A DNA stretch of 64,000 nucleotides, taken from positions 16,616,854 to 16,680,853 of the forward strand of contig CP093830.1 of NCBI GenBank assembly GCA_033063855.1. Reading direction: 5' to 3'. Source of the DNA: Smittia aterrima. Lineage: Eukaryota > Arthropoda > Insecta > Diptera > Chironomidae. Below the pieces are notes generated by a model. The model saw only the letters and a program-made list of their open reading frames with translations. It did not search any database and had not been told where the DNA came from. This document shows, in pieces, positions 47,706 through 59,043 of this stretch. The translations under genes were made by a program, and so were the position numbers. Every line of letters begins with the position of its first letter. Position 1 is the stretch's first letter.

Positions 47706-48960
47706 ATGCCGAAAGCGGAAGTAGGAACGCCAAAGTACTTGGCTAACAAGATGAAGGCGAAAGGATTGCAGAAGCTTCGATGGTGAGACGAAAAAATTAT
47801 TTTAATGAAATGAAAATCTTAAAAATATGTATTTTAGGTATTGCCAAATGTGTCAGAAGCAGTGTCGAGATGAGAATGGATTCAAATGTCATATTAACAC
47901 TGAAGCCCATCAACGGCAAATGCTTTTGTTTGGACAGAACTCAGGATCTTATACTTATCAATTTTCAAAAGATTTCTTTGATATGTTCATGGATATCTTG
48001 AAGCGACAATTTGGAACCAAACGAGTTAAAGCAAACAAGGTTTATCAGCAAGTCATTGCTCATAAGGATCACGTTCATATGAACTCGACTCGATGGCACA
48101 CTTTGACTGGATTTTGTCAGTGGCTTGGAAAAAGTGGAATTTGCGTGGTAGACTTAATCGAAGACGAGTGGTGGCTAACTTACATTGATCGAGATCCTGA
48201 AACTTTGGAGAGACAGAAAAAGTTGGCAAAGAAGAAGAAAATGGACAAGGACGATGAAGAAAGACTTTTGGAATTTATCGAGCAACAGGTCGAACGTGAT
48301 AAGAAACGAAAAGAAGGCGATGACACAACAGAAGAAGTTCCCGAACAAAAATACACCGAGTTCGTGCGAGAAAATGAAGAAGAGAAAGTGAAATTAGATC
48401 TAAAAGTTTTCAAAAGACCTGACCCACCAACAAAACTTTCAATGCCAGAAAAGATTCCTCGATTCGATAACTCAGACACAATCAGTGAAAAGTCTTATAA
48501 AAGTTCTAAAACTTCAAGAAGCGACACTTCCACCAGCAGCAAAATGTCAGCACTTGAAGAAATTATGCATCACGAAGAACGAAAGAAAGAGCAGAAGAAC
48601 CGAAAAGATTATTGGTTGACTGAAGGGATTGTAGTGAAAGTTGTGACTAAATCACTTGGCTCTGAATATTATAAACAGAAAGCAGTTGTTCAAGAAGTTA
48701 TCGACAAGTACAGAGCAAAAATTAAACTTCTCGATTCAGGAGAAAAGTTTAAAATTGATCAAGAGCATCTGGAAACTGTCATCCCTAAAATCGAAGGTCA
48801 AATAAGAATTCTAAACGGAGCCTATCGTGATTCAACTGCGATTCTCAAGAACATTGAGTATACAAAGTTCAGCGTGACAGCGGAGATCGACAAAGGATGT
48901 TTCAAAGGAAGAGTTATTAGTGTTCCATACGAAGATGTTTCAAAAATATTTGAAGCTTAA
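47706..48960 (+). CDS. kin17: DNA/RNA-binding protein KIN17
   Basis: KIN17 is a conserved nuclear protein linked to splicing, DNA replication and damage response. Two exons, 47706-47782 and 47838-48960, 399 residues, start MPKAEVGTPKYLANKMKAKGLQKLRW. The C2H2-like zinc finger is at about residues 27-50 (CQMCQKQCRDENGFKCH...H). The winged-helix KIN17 domain follows (FSKDFFDMFMDILKRQFGTK; YQQVIAHKDHVHMNSTRW; WLGKSGICVVDLIEDEWWL). A lysine/glutamate-rich coiled coil leads to two C-terminal SH3/KOW-like modules (GIVVKVVTKSLG; GQIRILNGAYRDSTAIL). The stop codon overlaps an AATAAA at 48960-48965; a second one near 49024 is the more likely poly(A) signal. Confidence 0.96.
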
Positions 48961-49060
48961 ATAAAATATTTTAACACGAAAGTTTAATTAAGAATTGAAT
49001 CGCTTTATCACTTTATTTTTTTAGGAATAAAGAGACAAAATCGTAGAATGAAATGTTTTT

Positions 49061-50818
49061 TTAGAATCGATTAATCAAACTGAGGACATGTTGCTTCTCT
49101 TGTTCACGCCACTCAACATTATGAGCATCATCGCCTAGATTTCCAGCATATTCCCTCATGACATCTTTGATAACTTTAAGAGATGGTTGACCATGAAGAT
49201 TGAGAATCTGTTGAATGCGTTGTTTGATTTTGGGACCATCTGGGGAGATTGCAGCTTCCAAGATGATGTAGTCGATTAGTTGTAGAGTGAAAAGTCCTCC
49301 CGAAAGTCTTTTAAGATAATTTCCTTCTTCATCATCATCCTCATCGTTGTCTTCGCCTGGTCGTTTGAAATTCTTTTGATCCATGATTTCCTTATCAATC
49401 GTTTCAACTTTCTCTAAATATTTAAGATGCAACTCCATCAGTCGATCAACCTTTTCGAAGTCATTCTCAACGAACTTTGAGAGCAGTCTTTGCTTTTGAC
49501 TTGCTTTTGTGTTTCTAAGCATACTACTGATGATGCTGCAAACGTGTTCTTCGTATTCCTCAGAGCTTAGAATCCTTTGTTTATTCCTTGGCGTCTTCAT
49601 GAAGAGTGGAAATATCGTTCGCAAACCAAGAATCTCAACAAGTTTCTGGCAATTCTCCTTTCCATCGTTTCCAGCACAAGCATAATCCAACACTTTCAAA
49701 GCTCCATTTCGACTAAGCTTCTTCTCACGCAGCATCAAGTTCATCAACTGGCAACCTTCGCCATTTAAGAAGTTTGATCGATTTTCCTTTGCTAACAAAC
49801 TCGAGCACAAACAGTTGAAGAGATTTTCCATGTATTCCTTTTCTTCGTCAGTGACTGGATCATGTCGTTTGTATGTTGCGAGTTGTTGAAGCAAAATGTC
49901 GATGCCTTCAATAGTTCCAAGTAAGACACGATTTTCGTTCGTGTTTTGCAAGAGAATTGAGAGAATTTCCGAGCAATAAAGTTTGTTAGCGTCGTACGTT
50001 TTGATTTTCAATCGTTTCAGAATCCATTGCATCAATCCTTGTTCAGCGATCTCAGCACAGCTTTCAGGTCGGAATTCTGTTAGGTTCTCGAAGATTGACA
50101 AAGTGTTGTGGACAGCATCAGACTCTTCTTTAATAGTTTCATCGAGACGATCGAGACAATTTGATACGAGAAGTTTAGTGATGCTCTGTTCTTGAAGACA
50201 ATCGATGAGAGCTTCTGAACCTTCTGTGCTTTCGTGCAGAATATCGACATCTGTGAATTCCATTATAACTTCAATGATTACAGCAGCAATGTCAGTGTTT
50301 GGATGAGAGAGGAGTTCGAGCATCGAAGCGACAACATTCAGCGAGATGAGCAATGGATAAAGATCTGGAACTGTCGAGACTGCTTGAAGTTGTTTAATTG
50401 CATCGTGCAGATCCATTTCTGATTCCTAAAATACAAAAACATGTTTAGACGTTTGAAAGAATGTTTTGTAAATATTGATTTTACCATGAATTTTTGAGGC
50501 TCTTCTGCGTATTTCAATCGTTTCTCGTGATTGTTCAGAATCTGAAAATAAAAGAATTTCGATTAATAAAAGACAATAAATTTGTGATCTCCATCAACTT
50601 ACGCGTTTCTCAAACACCAGAGCGATCTTCTTCAATCCCATTTCATCTAATGCATCGTCGTCGTTTGTGTCTTCTTCGTTCGCGTCGAGTAATTGAAGAA
50701 TTTTCTCATCAAACTTTGGTTTCTTCTGAGACTGTGAATTAGCTTTTCCTTCGTCATCATCTTGTTTGCGTTTTGGAACAGTTTCCGGTTTAAAAGACAG
50801 CAAATCAGAGACTTCCAT
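49061..50818 (-). CDS. CTNNBL1: Beta-catenin-like protein 1 (CTNNBL1), spliceosome-associated ARM protein
   Basis: CTNNBL1 is an armadillo-repeat protein of the Prp19/CDC5L spliceosomal complex. Three exons on the minus strand: 50818-50603, 50541-50485 and 50425-49061, 545 residues, close to the human length. The N-terminus carries a basic nuclear-localisation segment (PKRKQ...KKPKFDEK). Helical ARM repeats run to the C-terminus, with family motifs such as HPNTDIAAVIIEVIMEFTD, LQEQSITKLLVSNCLDRLDE, VLDYACAGNDGKENCQKLVE and EYEEHVCSIISSMLRNT. The C-terminal helical region ends HVLSLINRF. It is head-to-head with Rpt5, 157 bp between start codons. Confidence 0.95.
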
Positions 50819-50975
50819 AATGTTTCACGATTTGAAAATACTGACCCTTCAAGAAGCTACACTTTTTCGGAGTTTCTGTTTTTTCGAAAATAAATCGCCG
50901 AGTCATTTTAAACGAGAAGAATAAAATTCACAAAGAAATCAATTGAAAAGTCGTGATCAAACAGAAAACATTAAA
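50819..50975. promoter_or_regulatory. Bidirectional promoter CTNNBL1 - Rpt5
   Basis: 157 bp between divergent ATGs, with no room for separate promoters. Both products are ubiquitous nuclear or proteasomal machinery, consistent with one shared promoter. Confidence 0.6.
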
Positions 50976-52317
50976 ATGGCTGGAACTCTTGAAGATAAGT
51001 CAATCTGGGAGGAAGAGGAGACACTTGGAGAAGAGGTGCTGCGAATGCCCACAGACGAGATTCAGAACCGAACTCGTTTGATGGACAACGAGATCAAAAT
51101 AATGAAGTCTGAGGTCATGAGAATCACTCACGAATTGCAAACACAAAACGAGAAGATTAAGGATAACACGGAGAAGATAAAAGTGAACAAAACACTTCCC
51201 TATCTTGTATCGAATGTCATTGAGTTGCTGGATGTTGATCCTCAAGAAGAAGAAGATGACGGAGCTGTAAATTTGTTGGACTCTCAGCGCAAAGGAAAAT
51301 GTGCGGTTATCAAGACATCAACTCGTCAAACGTATTTCCTTCCTGTCATTGGATTAGTTGATCCCGAGAAACTCAAGCCTGGAGATCTCGTCGGCGTCAA
51401 CAAGGATTCCTATCTTATCCTGGAAACTTTGCCAGCAGAGTACGATGCTCGTGTCAAAGCTATGGAGGTCGATGAACGCCCAACTGAACAATATTCTGAT
51501 ATTGGAGGATTGGACAAGCAAATTCAAGAGCTGATCGAAGCTGTTGTGTTGCCAATGACACACAAAGACAAATTCAAGAATCTTGGAATTCATCCACCTA
51601 AGGGAGTTTTACTTTATGGACCTCCTGGAACTGGTAATACTTCAACTTTATAATTTAATTCATTGAAATTGACCTCAATTTCTTCTTTTAGGCAAAACAT
51701 TATTGGCAAGAGCTTGCGCTGCTCAAACAAAATCAACTTTCTTGAAGTTAGCTGGTCCACAGCTTGTTCAGATGTTCATCGGAGATGGTGCAAAGTTAGT
51801 TCGTGATGCTTTTGCTTTGGCAAAGGAGAAAGCTCCGGCAATCATTTTCATCGACGAGTTAGACGCAATTGGAACAAAACGTTTCGATTCTGAGAAAGCT
51901 GGTGATCGTGAAGTTCAACGTACTATGTTGGAATTGTTGAATCAATTGGATGGCTTCAGCTCAACTGCTGACATCAAAGTTATCGCAGCTACGAATCGTG
52001 TTGACATCTTGGATCCTGCTTTGCTTCGTTCGGGTCGTTTGGATCGTAAAATTGAATTCCCTCATCCAAATGAAGAAGCTCGCGCTCGCATCATGCAAAT
52101 CCACTCACGTAAGATGAATGTCAGTCCCGATGTTAACTTCGAGGAGTTGGCACGTACAACTGATGACTTCAACGGAGCTCAGTGCAAAGCAGTTTGTGTT
52201 GAAGCTGGTATGATTGCTCTTCGACGATCCGCCAGTACTGTCACTCATGAAGACTTCATGGATGCAATCATGGAGGTCCAAGCAAAGAAGAAGGCAAACT
52301 TGAACTACTATGCTTAA
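50976..52317 (+). CDS. Rpt5: 26S proteasome regulatory ATPase subunit Rpt5 (PSMC3)
   Basis: One of six AAA+ ATPases of the 19S base that unfold substrates and open the 20S gate. Two exons, 50976-51633 and 51692-52317, 427 residues, the usual family length. An N-terminal coiled coil (EIQNRTRLMDNEIKIMKSEV) is followed by the OB domain and then the AAA module. Walker A is GPPGTGKT (215-222) and is split by the intron at the codon of Gly220. Walker B is IIFIDELDAIG. The sensor and arginine-finger region reads AATNRVDILDPALLRSGRLDRK. The C-terminus LNYYA is the HbYX-type motif that docks into the alpha ring. Confidence 0.98.
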
Positions 52318-52489
52318 TTTATCTTCTTTCTTTTAACAATTATAAGCTGGAGTTGAATAAAATTAAACGATTTTCGAAATTAAACTTTTGAATTTATCTT
52401 TGTACCCCCAAAAGACTTTTTGTTTACAAAACGAAATAACAAAAATCTTTAATTAAATTGTCTATTGAAGAAATTCGGAAAGATTAAGA

Positions 52490-53566
52490 ATGGGTCGAAG
52501 TCCATCATCAAGTCCAGAAAGGTACAAGAGTCGAAGAAGATCTCGATCGAGAAGTCGAGACAGGAAACGTTCAGAATCGTCGGGTTCGAGAAGAAAAACT
52601 GTGAAAAGCCCACGAAGAGACAGATCGCATCGTTCTCGAAGCAGAGACCGACAACGAAAGCGATCAAAGTCGTTCGACAGACGCGAACGGAAACGATCAA
52701 AGTCTCACGACAAACGAGATCGCAATCGATCTCGTTCGCGAAGTCCGTCTCGTCATAAGAAACAAACAGAAGATGATCCACGAAGATGGAAGAACGACAT
52801 GTACGTGGAGAATCCAGCTCCGTTTAGACATGAACGACGACGTAATCAGAAAGATGATTTCATGCAGAATCGACGAATGGAACGTGAACTTATTGGGACG
52901 GAAGGTGTTGCTGTTATTTGGGGAAAATCTCCTCAAAGAGAAAATGAAACTTCAAGCGGTGACGATAAAAAAAAGAAACACAAAAAGTCCTCAAAGAAAA
53001 AGAGTAAGAAATCGAAGAAGAAAAGTTCCAAGTCTAAGAAAAAGAAATCCAAGAAGAGACGAGAGTCGACTTCTTCATCATCTTCCTCCAGTTCTGACGA
53101 CGAAGAAAAATGGATTGAGAAGAACTCGGATGCTAAGCCATCAAACAGTGTGTCAAGAAGATCTGTAGATAATGACGATGATGACGACGATGAAGAGTTT
53201 GGACCATTAGGAAAGAACGGTGGATCTCTGAATCAAAAAGATTTCGGAAGAGCTCTTCTTCCCGGTGAGGGAGCTGCAATGGCTTCTTACGTTATTGATG
53301 GCAAACGAATTCCTCGTCGTGGTGAAATTGGACTCACATCTGATGAAATCGAGACATTCGAGTCAGTTGGCTATGTCATGAGTGGAAGTCGACATCGAAG
53401 AATGGAAGCTGTTCGTATCAGAAAGGAAAATCAAATCTACTCCGCAGATGAGAAAAGAGCTCTGGCGATGTTCAGCAGAGAAGAACGACAGAAGCGAGAA
53501 AATAAAATTCTTTCACAATTCAAGGAAATGGTTTCAGCAAAAACATCTGCTGCTAACAAGAAATAA
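52490..53566 (+). CDS. NKAP: NKAP family nuclear protein (SR-like, spliceosome-associated)
   Basis: A single exon of 358 residues. NKAP proteins are nuclear and take part in transcription repression and pre-mRNA splicing. The N-terminal 90 residues are an SR/RD repeat domain (SRSRSRDRKRSES and similar). A conserved block follows: DPRRWKNDMYVENPAPFRHERR and RRMERELIGTEGVAVIWGKSP. A basic Lys-rich region, an acidic SSSSSSSSDDEEK/DNDDDDDDEE stretch and the highly conserved C-terminal NKAP domain come next (EFGPLG, DFGRALLPGEGAAMASYV, GKRIPRRGEIGL, FESVGYVMSGSRHRRMEAVR, RALAMFSREERQKRENKIL). AATAAA at about 53583 is the poly(A) signal. It lies 172 bp downstream of the Rpt5 stop codon. Confidence 0.95.
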   Translation: MGRSPSSSPERYKSRRRSRSRSRDRKRSESSGSRRKTVKSPRRDRSHRSRSRDRQRKRSKSFDRRERKRSKSHDKRDRNRSRSRSPSRHKKQTEDDPRRWKNDMYVENPAPFRHERRRNQKDDFMQNRRMERELIGTEGVAVIWGKSPQRENETSSGDDKKKKHKKSSKKKSKKSKKKSSKSKKKKSKKRRESTSSSSSSSSDDEEKWIEKNSDAKPSNSVSRRSVDNDDDDDDEEFGPLGKNGGSLNQKDFGRALLPGEGAAMASYVIDGKRIPRRGEIGLTSDEIETFESVGYVMSGSRHRRMEAVRIRKENQIYSADEKRALAMFSREERQKRENKILSQFKEMVSAKTSAANKK

Positions 53567-53733
53567 TTTCATTAAATTGATAAATAAATTTTTTAACTTA
53601 AAATAACTGTCGAGTTTAAATTTGCCGCTCACAAATCTTGTGACCCACTTGAAACTTTACGGGAAGAAAATCAGAAGAAAAATAAATATTTTTAAGTGAA
53701 ATACAAAAGAAAGAATCAATTTTATGAGTTAAA

Positions 53734-55731
53734 ATGCTCGAGTTAAGCTTGAACTTGCTTATTCCAGTGTTTGTAGTATTATGCTGCGTTCTCTTCACTG
53801 CTTTTAATCTGATCATCAGTTTAAGGTTAGATTTTATATTATTCCATGAAAGAAATGATAAAATATTTATTTTTAGAAAAAGATTTCCTTACACCGTCAA
53901 CTGTTGGTTCTGTAATGCGAGCACGCGAGTTCCTTACATCAACCTGAACTCGTTCAACTGCAGTAGCTGCTCTCAATATAACGGATTCACGACAACTGGT
54001 GATTACAATCGAGTAATTCCTGAACAACATTACTCAAAACTTAACTCTTCAAGGACAAATTTCTGCGAGAGAACAGAATTACAGAAGCTAACACATAATG
54101 GACTTTGCGAAGGCTGCAACCGCAATCAAGAGATGAAAATTATTCAATTGGCAAACTTTAAACCACGATGTGACTCACGATACGACGAAGAAATCGAAGA
54201 GTACCGGTTGAAGCTTGAGGACTCTTATCAACTCTGTCAACAGTGTAATCGACATCTCAAGAAAACTTTGAATCGAGTAAAAACAAAACTTATTGGCTCG
54301 AAGATCACACAACTAGCTGCCAAAGGAGTTCCGACAACGGAAACAGTTCGAAACTTGAAGAAAGATCAACAAACCATGAGCACAATCGTCTTGATATTGA
54401 TTCTTTTACTCAGCATCATGAATTTGCTGAAAGAGACAAACACTGACTTAAAATTTCTACGAGTTGTGACACATGATTCATTAGCCAATGCTTACTACAT
54501 CGTCGTTGCTCTAGGATTAACAATCTTTGATCTGTTTAAAAACTTGTGTGGTCACTTTAACTTTGTTTTACCGGAAACCGATGCGATCTCTACAGCAGCC
54601 GTCTTTCTCCATGCAACAATCTTACTCACTCGAAAGCCAATTCGAACGCAAATCATGACGTCAATGTTCTTTTGGTCACTCAAGATGCTGATCGATGAGT
54701 TGGGAAGTGAAATGCCAATTAAATCTTCGCATATTCCGATTGTGAGTGGAATAGTCGCAGGAAGTATTGTGCTTATCTCGTTCCTCATGATTTACAAATC
54801 TCGTGACACCAAAAAATTCATCGATCAAAACGGAAGCTTTCATAAAATTCATTCAGAAATCGCTGACGACTCTGATGTGGAAAACGATATTTCTTCTGAT
54901 ATGAGTAATTTCGATGTACTCAGCACTCGAAGTTCAATTTATCCACCAGCATCGAGTTTCTATCAATCATCGATAAGATCTCAACCAGTTCTTAGACCAA
55001 CCAAAACGTTCTCGCCAATGAACTCAACATACTTACACGATAATCACTCGTTACTCAACAGCACATTTGGACGCGTAGAAACTCAAAGTAATAGAACAAT
55101 GGATTTGCTGAGCAATCGAAGCTTCAGTATTCGTCATGAAGTTGCCGCTGCAGATCGAACTCAAGTACACAAAGACATCAACAAATTGAATATCTCATCA
55201 ATGTCAACTTCAACATTAAAAGACGCTCAAAATCAAAATCCATTTTCATTGGCAAACAGCCGCTGTGGCTCACCAACTCCAAGCATCGCCAGCGTGTTCA
55301 GCGGATGCAATCGAACTCAAATTATTTCTCCGCCAAGACTCGAAACAAATGCGAATTTCGAGTCTCAATCGTGGGTCGCAGGAGGTTATTGGAGTTCACC
55401 GCAAAAGAAATTCTTAGAAACTAGTCCTAGAACAACATTTTGTGAAATTTCGCGAAGCTCATCGCAATCATCAGGATTAGGAACAATCGATTCTGACAAA
55501 AACTATCGCGAGGAAGACGTTTTCTCAGAGACACTGCCATCCATTTTTTCGGAGCCTGTTCATAGACGTAATTTCTTCGAACGACCTCCTGATACTCGCT
55601 CTCTCTATTCACAATCTTTTAGCTCTGGGAAATCCTTCGTTCAACCGTCAAAGACAAACAGTTTCTTCCAGAAATCTGGTCCAAGAAGCAGTTTCGTAAA
55701 ATATCGTGATTGCAGCTCATCATTTAAATGA
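53734..55731 (+). CDS. TMEM201: TMEM201/Samp1 (NET5, Ima1-like) inner nuclear membrane protein
   Basis: Samp1/Ima1 proteins sit in the inner nuclear membrane and link chromatin and centrosome or spindle to LINC complexes. Two exons, 53734-53825 and 53877-55731, 648 residues. An N-terminal hydrophobic helix (LLIPVFVVLCCVLFTAFNLII) is followed by the Ima1 N-terminal Cys-rich domain with paired CxxC motifs: NCWFCN, CSSCSQYNGF, CEGC and CQQC. About four further hydrophobic segments lie around residues 200-350 (TIVLILILLLSIMNLL; AYYIVVALGLTIF; STAAVFLHATILL; VSGIVAGSIVLISFLMIY). The roughly 300-residue C-terminal tail is Ser-rich and disordered. The 51-bp intron is a multiple of three without stops, so a naive ORF reads through it; removing it gives SLRKRFPYTVNCWFCN, matching the vertebrate protein better. 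Confidence 0.92.
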   Translation: MLELSLNLLIPVFVVLCCVLFTAFNLIISLRLDFILFHERNDKIFIFRKRFPYTVNCWFCNASTRVPYINLNSFNCSSCSQYNGFTTTGDYNRVIPEQHYSKLNSSRTNFCERTELQKLTHNGLCEGCNRNQEMKIIQLANFKPRCDSRYDEEIEEYRLKLEDSYQLCQQCNRHLKKTLNRVKTKLIGSKITQLAAKGVPTTETVRNLKKDQQTMSTIVLILILLLSIMNLLKETNTDLKFLRVVTHDSLANAYYIVVALGLTIFDLFKNLCGHFNFVLPETDAISTAAVFLHATILLTRKPIRTQIMTSMFFWSLKMLIDELGSEMPIKSSHIPIVSGIVAGSIVLISFLMIYKSRDTKKFIDQNGSFHKIHSEIADDSDVENDISSDMSNFDVLSTRSSIYPPASSFYQSSIRSQPVLRPTKTFSPMNSTYLHDNHSLLNSTFGRVETQSNRTMDLLSNRSFSIRHEVAAADRTQVHKDINKLNISSMSTSTLKDAQNQNPFSLANSRCGSPTPSIASVFSGCNRTQIISPPRLETNANFESQSWVAGGYWSSPQKKFLETSPRTTFCEISRSSSQSSGLGTIDSDKNYREEDVFSETLPSIFSEPVHRRNFFERPPDTRSLYSQSFSSGKSFVQPSKTNSFFQKSGPRSSFVKYRDCSSSFK

Positions 55732-56321
55732 AGTGAGCTTAGGATTAGTTAACTTTGTAAATAATTGATTTGTTTTTCATTCTAAATAAAACTTTTTGAA
55801 TTTATGTTTCACAAATTTTCTCGTAAAAACGTTTATTAAAAATTTAAAATACTTCAGGAATTTCTTTTTGCTTCGGCCAGTAAACATTTTTTAGCAAAAA
55901 GTTTGGGCCAGTTATGCTTTTGAATTGAAAAAGAATTAAATTCTCTTTATTGCTTTCCTTTTGGAAATATCTTGTAGTTCTCATTCTCATTTTAATGAGA
56001 TCGAGCTCCTCTTAACTATACAAACATCATTTGAAATCGAGCCTCAGTCCTTTGTTTGATACGGTCCACATGCCGACTGGTTTAGCATAAAAGCATTGCG
56101 GCGTGTGAATTTGCAAAATAAAGTTGATCTCAGTTATGACAAACCTGTCTTAAATAAATTAAAGAACTCAGCAAATAATAAAAACAATAAACGTTGTGAC
56201 AAAGTGAGAAGTTTCCGCCGAATTCTGTTTATTTTCTTTCACTCAATTTGATCAAATAATTATCGCCAATTAAATCCCGTTTAACATAACTGTGTTTCAT
56301 TTTAGATTGCCTCCTTCAGTC
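55732..56321. other. Spacer with 5' leader of the SLC7 transporter
   Basis: TMEM201 3' UTR with AATAAA at 55785-55790, then the promoter region of the transporter. An acceptor (tttcattttag) ending at about 56305, 17 bp before the ATG, implies a spliced 5' leader. No other gene seen. Confidence 0.55.
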
Positions 56322-57940
56322 ATGCCTGGTGTATTAGAGTTAAACTCTCCGACAGAGACAGTCATGGAGCTTGTCAGTTCCCCGAAAAGTTCAAGTGATG
56401 ATGTCCAGAAGCCAGAACGTGTCACAATGAAAAAGGAATTAGGACTTCTCGAAGGATGTGCGATTATCCTTGGAATTATTTTTGGTTCGGGTATCTTCAT
56501 CTCGCCGAAAGGAGTTATTCAGGAAGTTACGAGTCCTGGAGGCAGCATCGTCATCTGGGCGCTTTGTGGTGGACTCTCAATGATCGGAGCAATTTGTTAT
56601 GCGGAATTAGGTTTGTAAAATAATTTCTTATTGACGAACAAAGTTGTAAAATATATAATTCAACACAGGAACTTGCATACCAAAATCCGGAGGCGATTAC
56701 GCTTACATCAAGGAAGCATATGGCAATTTACCCTCGTTCCTTTACATTTGGGATGCAACAGTTATTTTTGTACCGGCTACAAATGCAATAATGGCATTGA
56801 CTTTCGCTAGTTATGTTCTGCAACCGTTTTTTGCAGCTGAGTGTGCTGTTCCAAAACTGGCTCTACAACTTCTCGCTGCTGCAACAATCTGTGGCCTCAC
56901 ATATCTCAACTCGTTTGACGTTCGATCAACAACGAAAATGCAGAACGTAATTATGTTTACGAAAATCGCTGCGCTCGTGATCATTATTCTCGTTGGAATG
57001 GGTTGGATGCTCATGGGTCACATGGAGAACTTTGAGAAACCATTCGAGAACACAGAAACCGATCCAGGAAAACTCTCAGTTGCCTTCTACTCAGGAATTT
57101 TCAGTTATGCCGGTTGGAATTATTTAAATTTTATGACAGAAGAACTTCGCGATCCATACAAAAATCTGCCTCGAGCTATTTACATTAGGTAACGTTGTCA
57201 ATTAAACTCCAATTTACACTTATCTAATTCTTCTTTTTATTCATATTAGCTTGCCCCTTGTAACAGCGATTTATGTCTTAGCAAATGTTGCATATCTCGC
57301 TGTGCTTACACCTCAGGAAATGATTGCAAGCAATGCAATCGCTGTGACGTTTGGGGACAAAGTTTTGACTTACGGAGCTTGGATCATTCCAATTATGGTC
57401 GCGATATCAGCTTTTGGTGGTCTCAGTGTTCACATCATGACAAGTTCCAGAATGTGCTTCGTAGCTGCAAGAAACAATCACATGCCGGGAGTGCTTTCCT
57501 TTATAAATGTTGACCGATTTACGCCAACGCCCGCGCTTACGTTTTTGTGTGCTTTAAGTCTTCTTTACTTATTCATTGGAGACGTTTACGTTCTAATAAC
57601 TTACTCGTCTGTCGTTGAAACATTCTTCATAATGCTAAGCGTCAGTGCAGTTCTTTATTTCCGATGGAGTCAACCAGATATGCATCGACCAATCAAAGTT
57701 AATCTGCTCGTTCCAATAATTTTCGTTATAATCTGTGTCTTTCTCATTATCGTGCCAAGTTATCAAGTTCCCTACGAATGCTTAACTGGAGCTCTCATTA
57801 CAATCGCTGGCATACCAATTTACTTTGTGTGTGTCGCTTGGAAAAGCAAACCTCAATGGTTTGAAAATCGAATCAATTATCTCTCGACGATCATGCAAAA
57901 AACTTTTATGAGCGCAAAGGAAGAACAAGACAATGAATAG
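56322..57940 (+). CDS. SLC7 L-type amino acid transporter light chain (LAT/minidiscs-JhI-21 type)
   Basis: A heterodimeric amino acid transporter light chain of the APC superfamily, which exchanges large neutral amino acids at the plasma membrane together with a 4F2hc/CD98 heavy chain. Three exons: 56322-56610, 56669-57188 and 57250-57940, 499 residues with about 12 membrane helices. The family signature is clear: LLEGCAIILGIIFGSGIFISPKGV (TM1 with the GSGIF substrate motif), CYAELGTCIPKSGGDYAYI, ATNAIMALTFASYVLQPFF, FYSGIFSYAGWNYLNFMTEELRDPYKNLPRAI and the Cys in the TM3-4 region that can join the heavy chain. The start is MPGVLELNSPTE just after a 5' UTR acceptor. Whether this is the minidiscs or JhI-21 ortholog is not decided. 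Confidence 0.93.
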
Positions 57941-58421
57941 TTCATGCAAATGCTGCTCTCCTAATATGAATCTCAAGCAACTTAAAATCTCTATTTCATC
58001 TTCCTCCACCGACGAAAGCAATTACTTGAAAAAAATTGAGTCGGAAGTCATTTCCTACTTAAATATCCAAATCAATGAAACGATATTTGATGTTAAATAT
58101 TTTTGATGAAATATCTTTGGGCGCTTTGCCGTGTTTTAGCTTTTACTGACAAATTCGATCTTGAAGCATTAGACGCAATTAGATGTCGCACAATTTAATT
58201 TCCCTTTAAGTCATCTCATAAATTATTATTTTTTAATCTCACAATAGTGCCAAGCACTTTTCTCAAACCAAATCAATCATTTACTTAATTTTTGTTATTT
58301 TTTTTTTGGAATATTTTGCCCTTTGACTTTTGATTAAAATGCGCAATGAATTAATAAAAAGAAATTTTTTTCTACTACAAAATCATTTTATTTCATTTTT
58401 CTTTGACAGAGAATTTTAAAT
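57941..58421. other. Convergent spacer
   Basis: About 480 bp of 3' flanks of two convergent genes. TTTATT at about 58388 is a minus-strand AATAAA, roughly 30 bp beyond the stop of the Cys-rich gene. Nothing else seen. Confidence 0.5.
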
Positions 58422-59043
58422 TTATCGACAGCACAAGAATTGATCTTCCACTTGACATCTTCCAATCGAAATTTGAATTTTCTTGCAGTTCCACATTCGC
58501 GAAATATCTTGACACTTGCACTTCGTCGACATGAATTTGTTTCGAAGCTTGTAAGGTTTAATTGCGAACTTTTTGTTGAGGTTGATGTTGTTGAGAATAG
58601 CTTTTGGTTCATTCGAATAAGCTTGGATGCGAACTATTTCTTTTGGAGGCTTCTTTGACTTGATTGCTGGGGAATAAATTAGTTTTCAAATCATTGATCA
58701 GTTAATTTATAATTCACTTACTTGAATGTAAAACTTCTCGAACCTCTGAACTAATGATCGCATCCTGAATCTTTCCAGTTCTAATATTGAGAATGTGAAG
58801 TTTCAGCAAAGTGTTGTTATCGCCTTTGATCCCTGAGTCAATTTTCTCCACCTCCTTCGATTCATTGTCCGTTCTTCGGTTTATTCTCTCGCTGGGAACC
58901 ATCGAGATCACAGTCACGTTGCTGTTGCTCATCAGTTTTCCCTTTCCTTCCATCTTAATGACTTTAAATTGCGCGGCAATTTCTTCAATTCCATTTGCGG
59001 CGAATAGAAAAAACGTAATTCTTGCAGGATGGTAAGCGTCCAT
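58422..59043 (-). CDS. Small orphan protein with Cys-rich C-terminus
   Basis: Two exons on the minus strand, 59043-58722 and 58666-58422, joined across a 55-bp intron (CA-TTC-AA|gtaagtg ... ttccccag), 188 residues. The N-terminal half is Lys/Glu-rich with some hydrophobic segments (RITFFLFAANGIEEIAAQFKV; NVTVISMVPSERINRR). The end has six cysteines in a compact pattern: C-x-C-x8-C-x9-C-x7-CC, closing with FLCCR. The Cys pattern suggests a disulfide-bonded secreted or lumenal domain, but the predicted N-terminus is not a convincing signal peptide, so an upstream exon may be missing. I do not recognise the family. A well-placed poly(A) signal and clean splice sites support a real gene. Confidence 0.6.
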
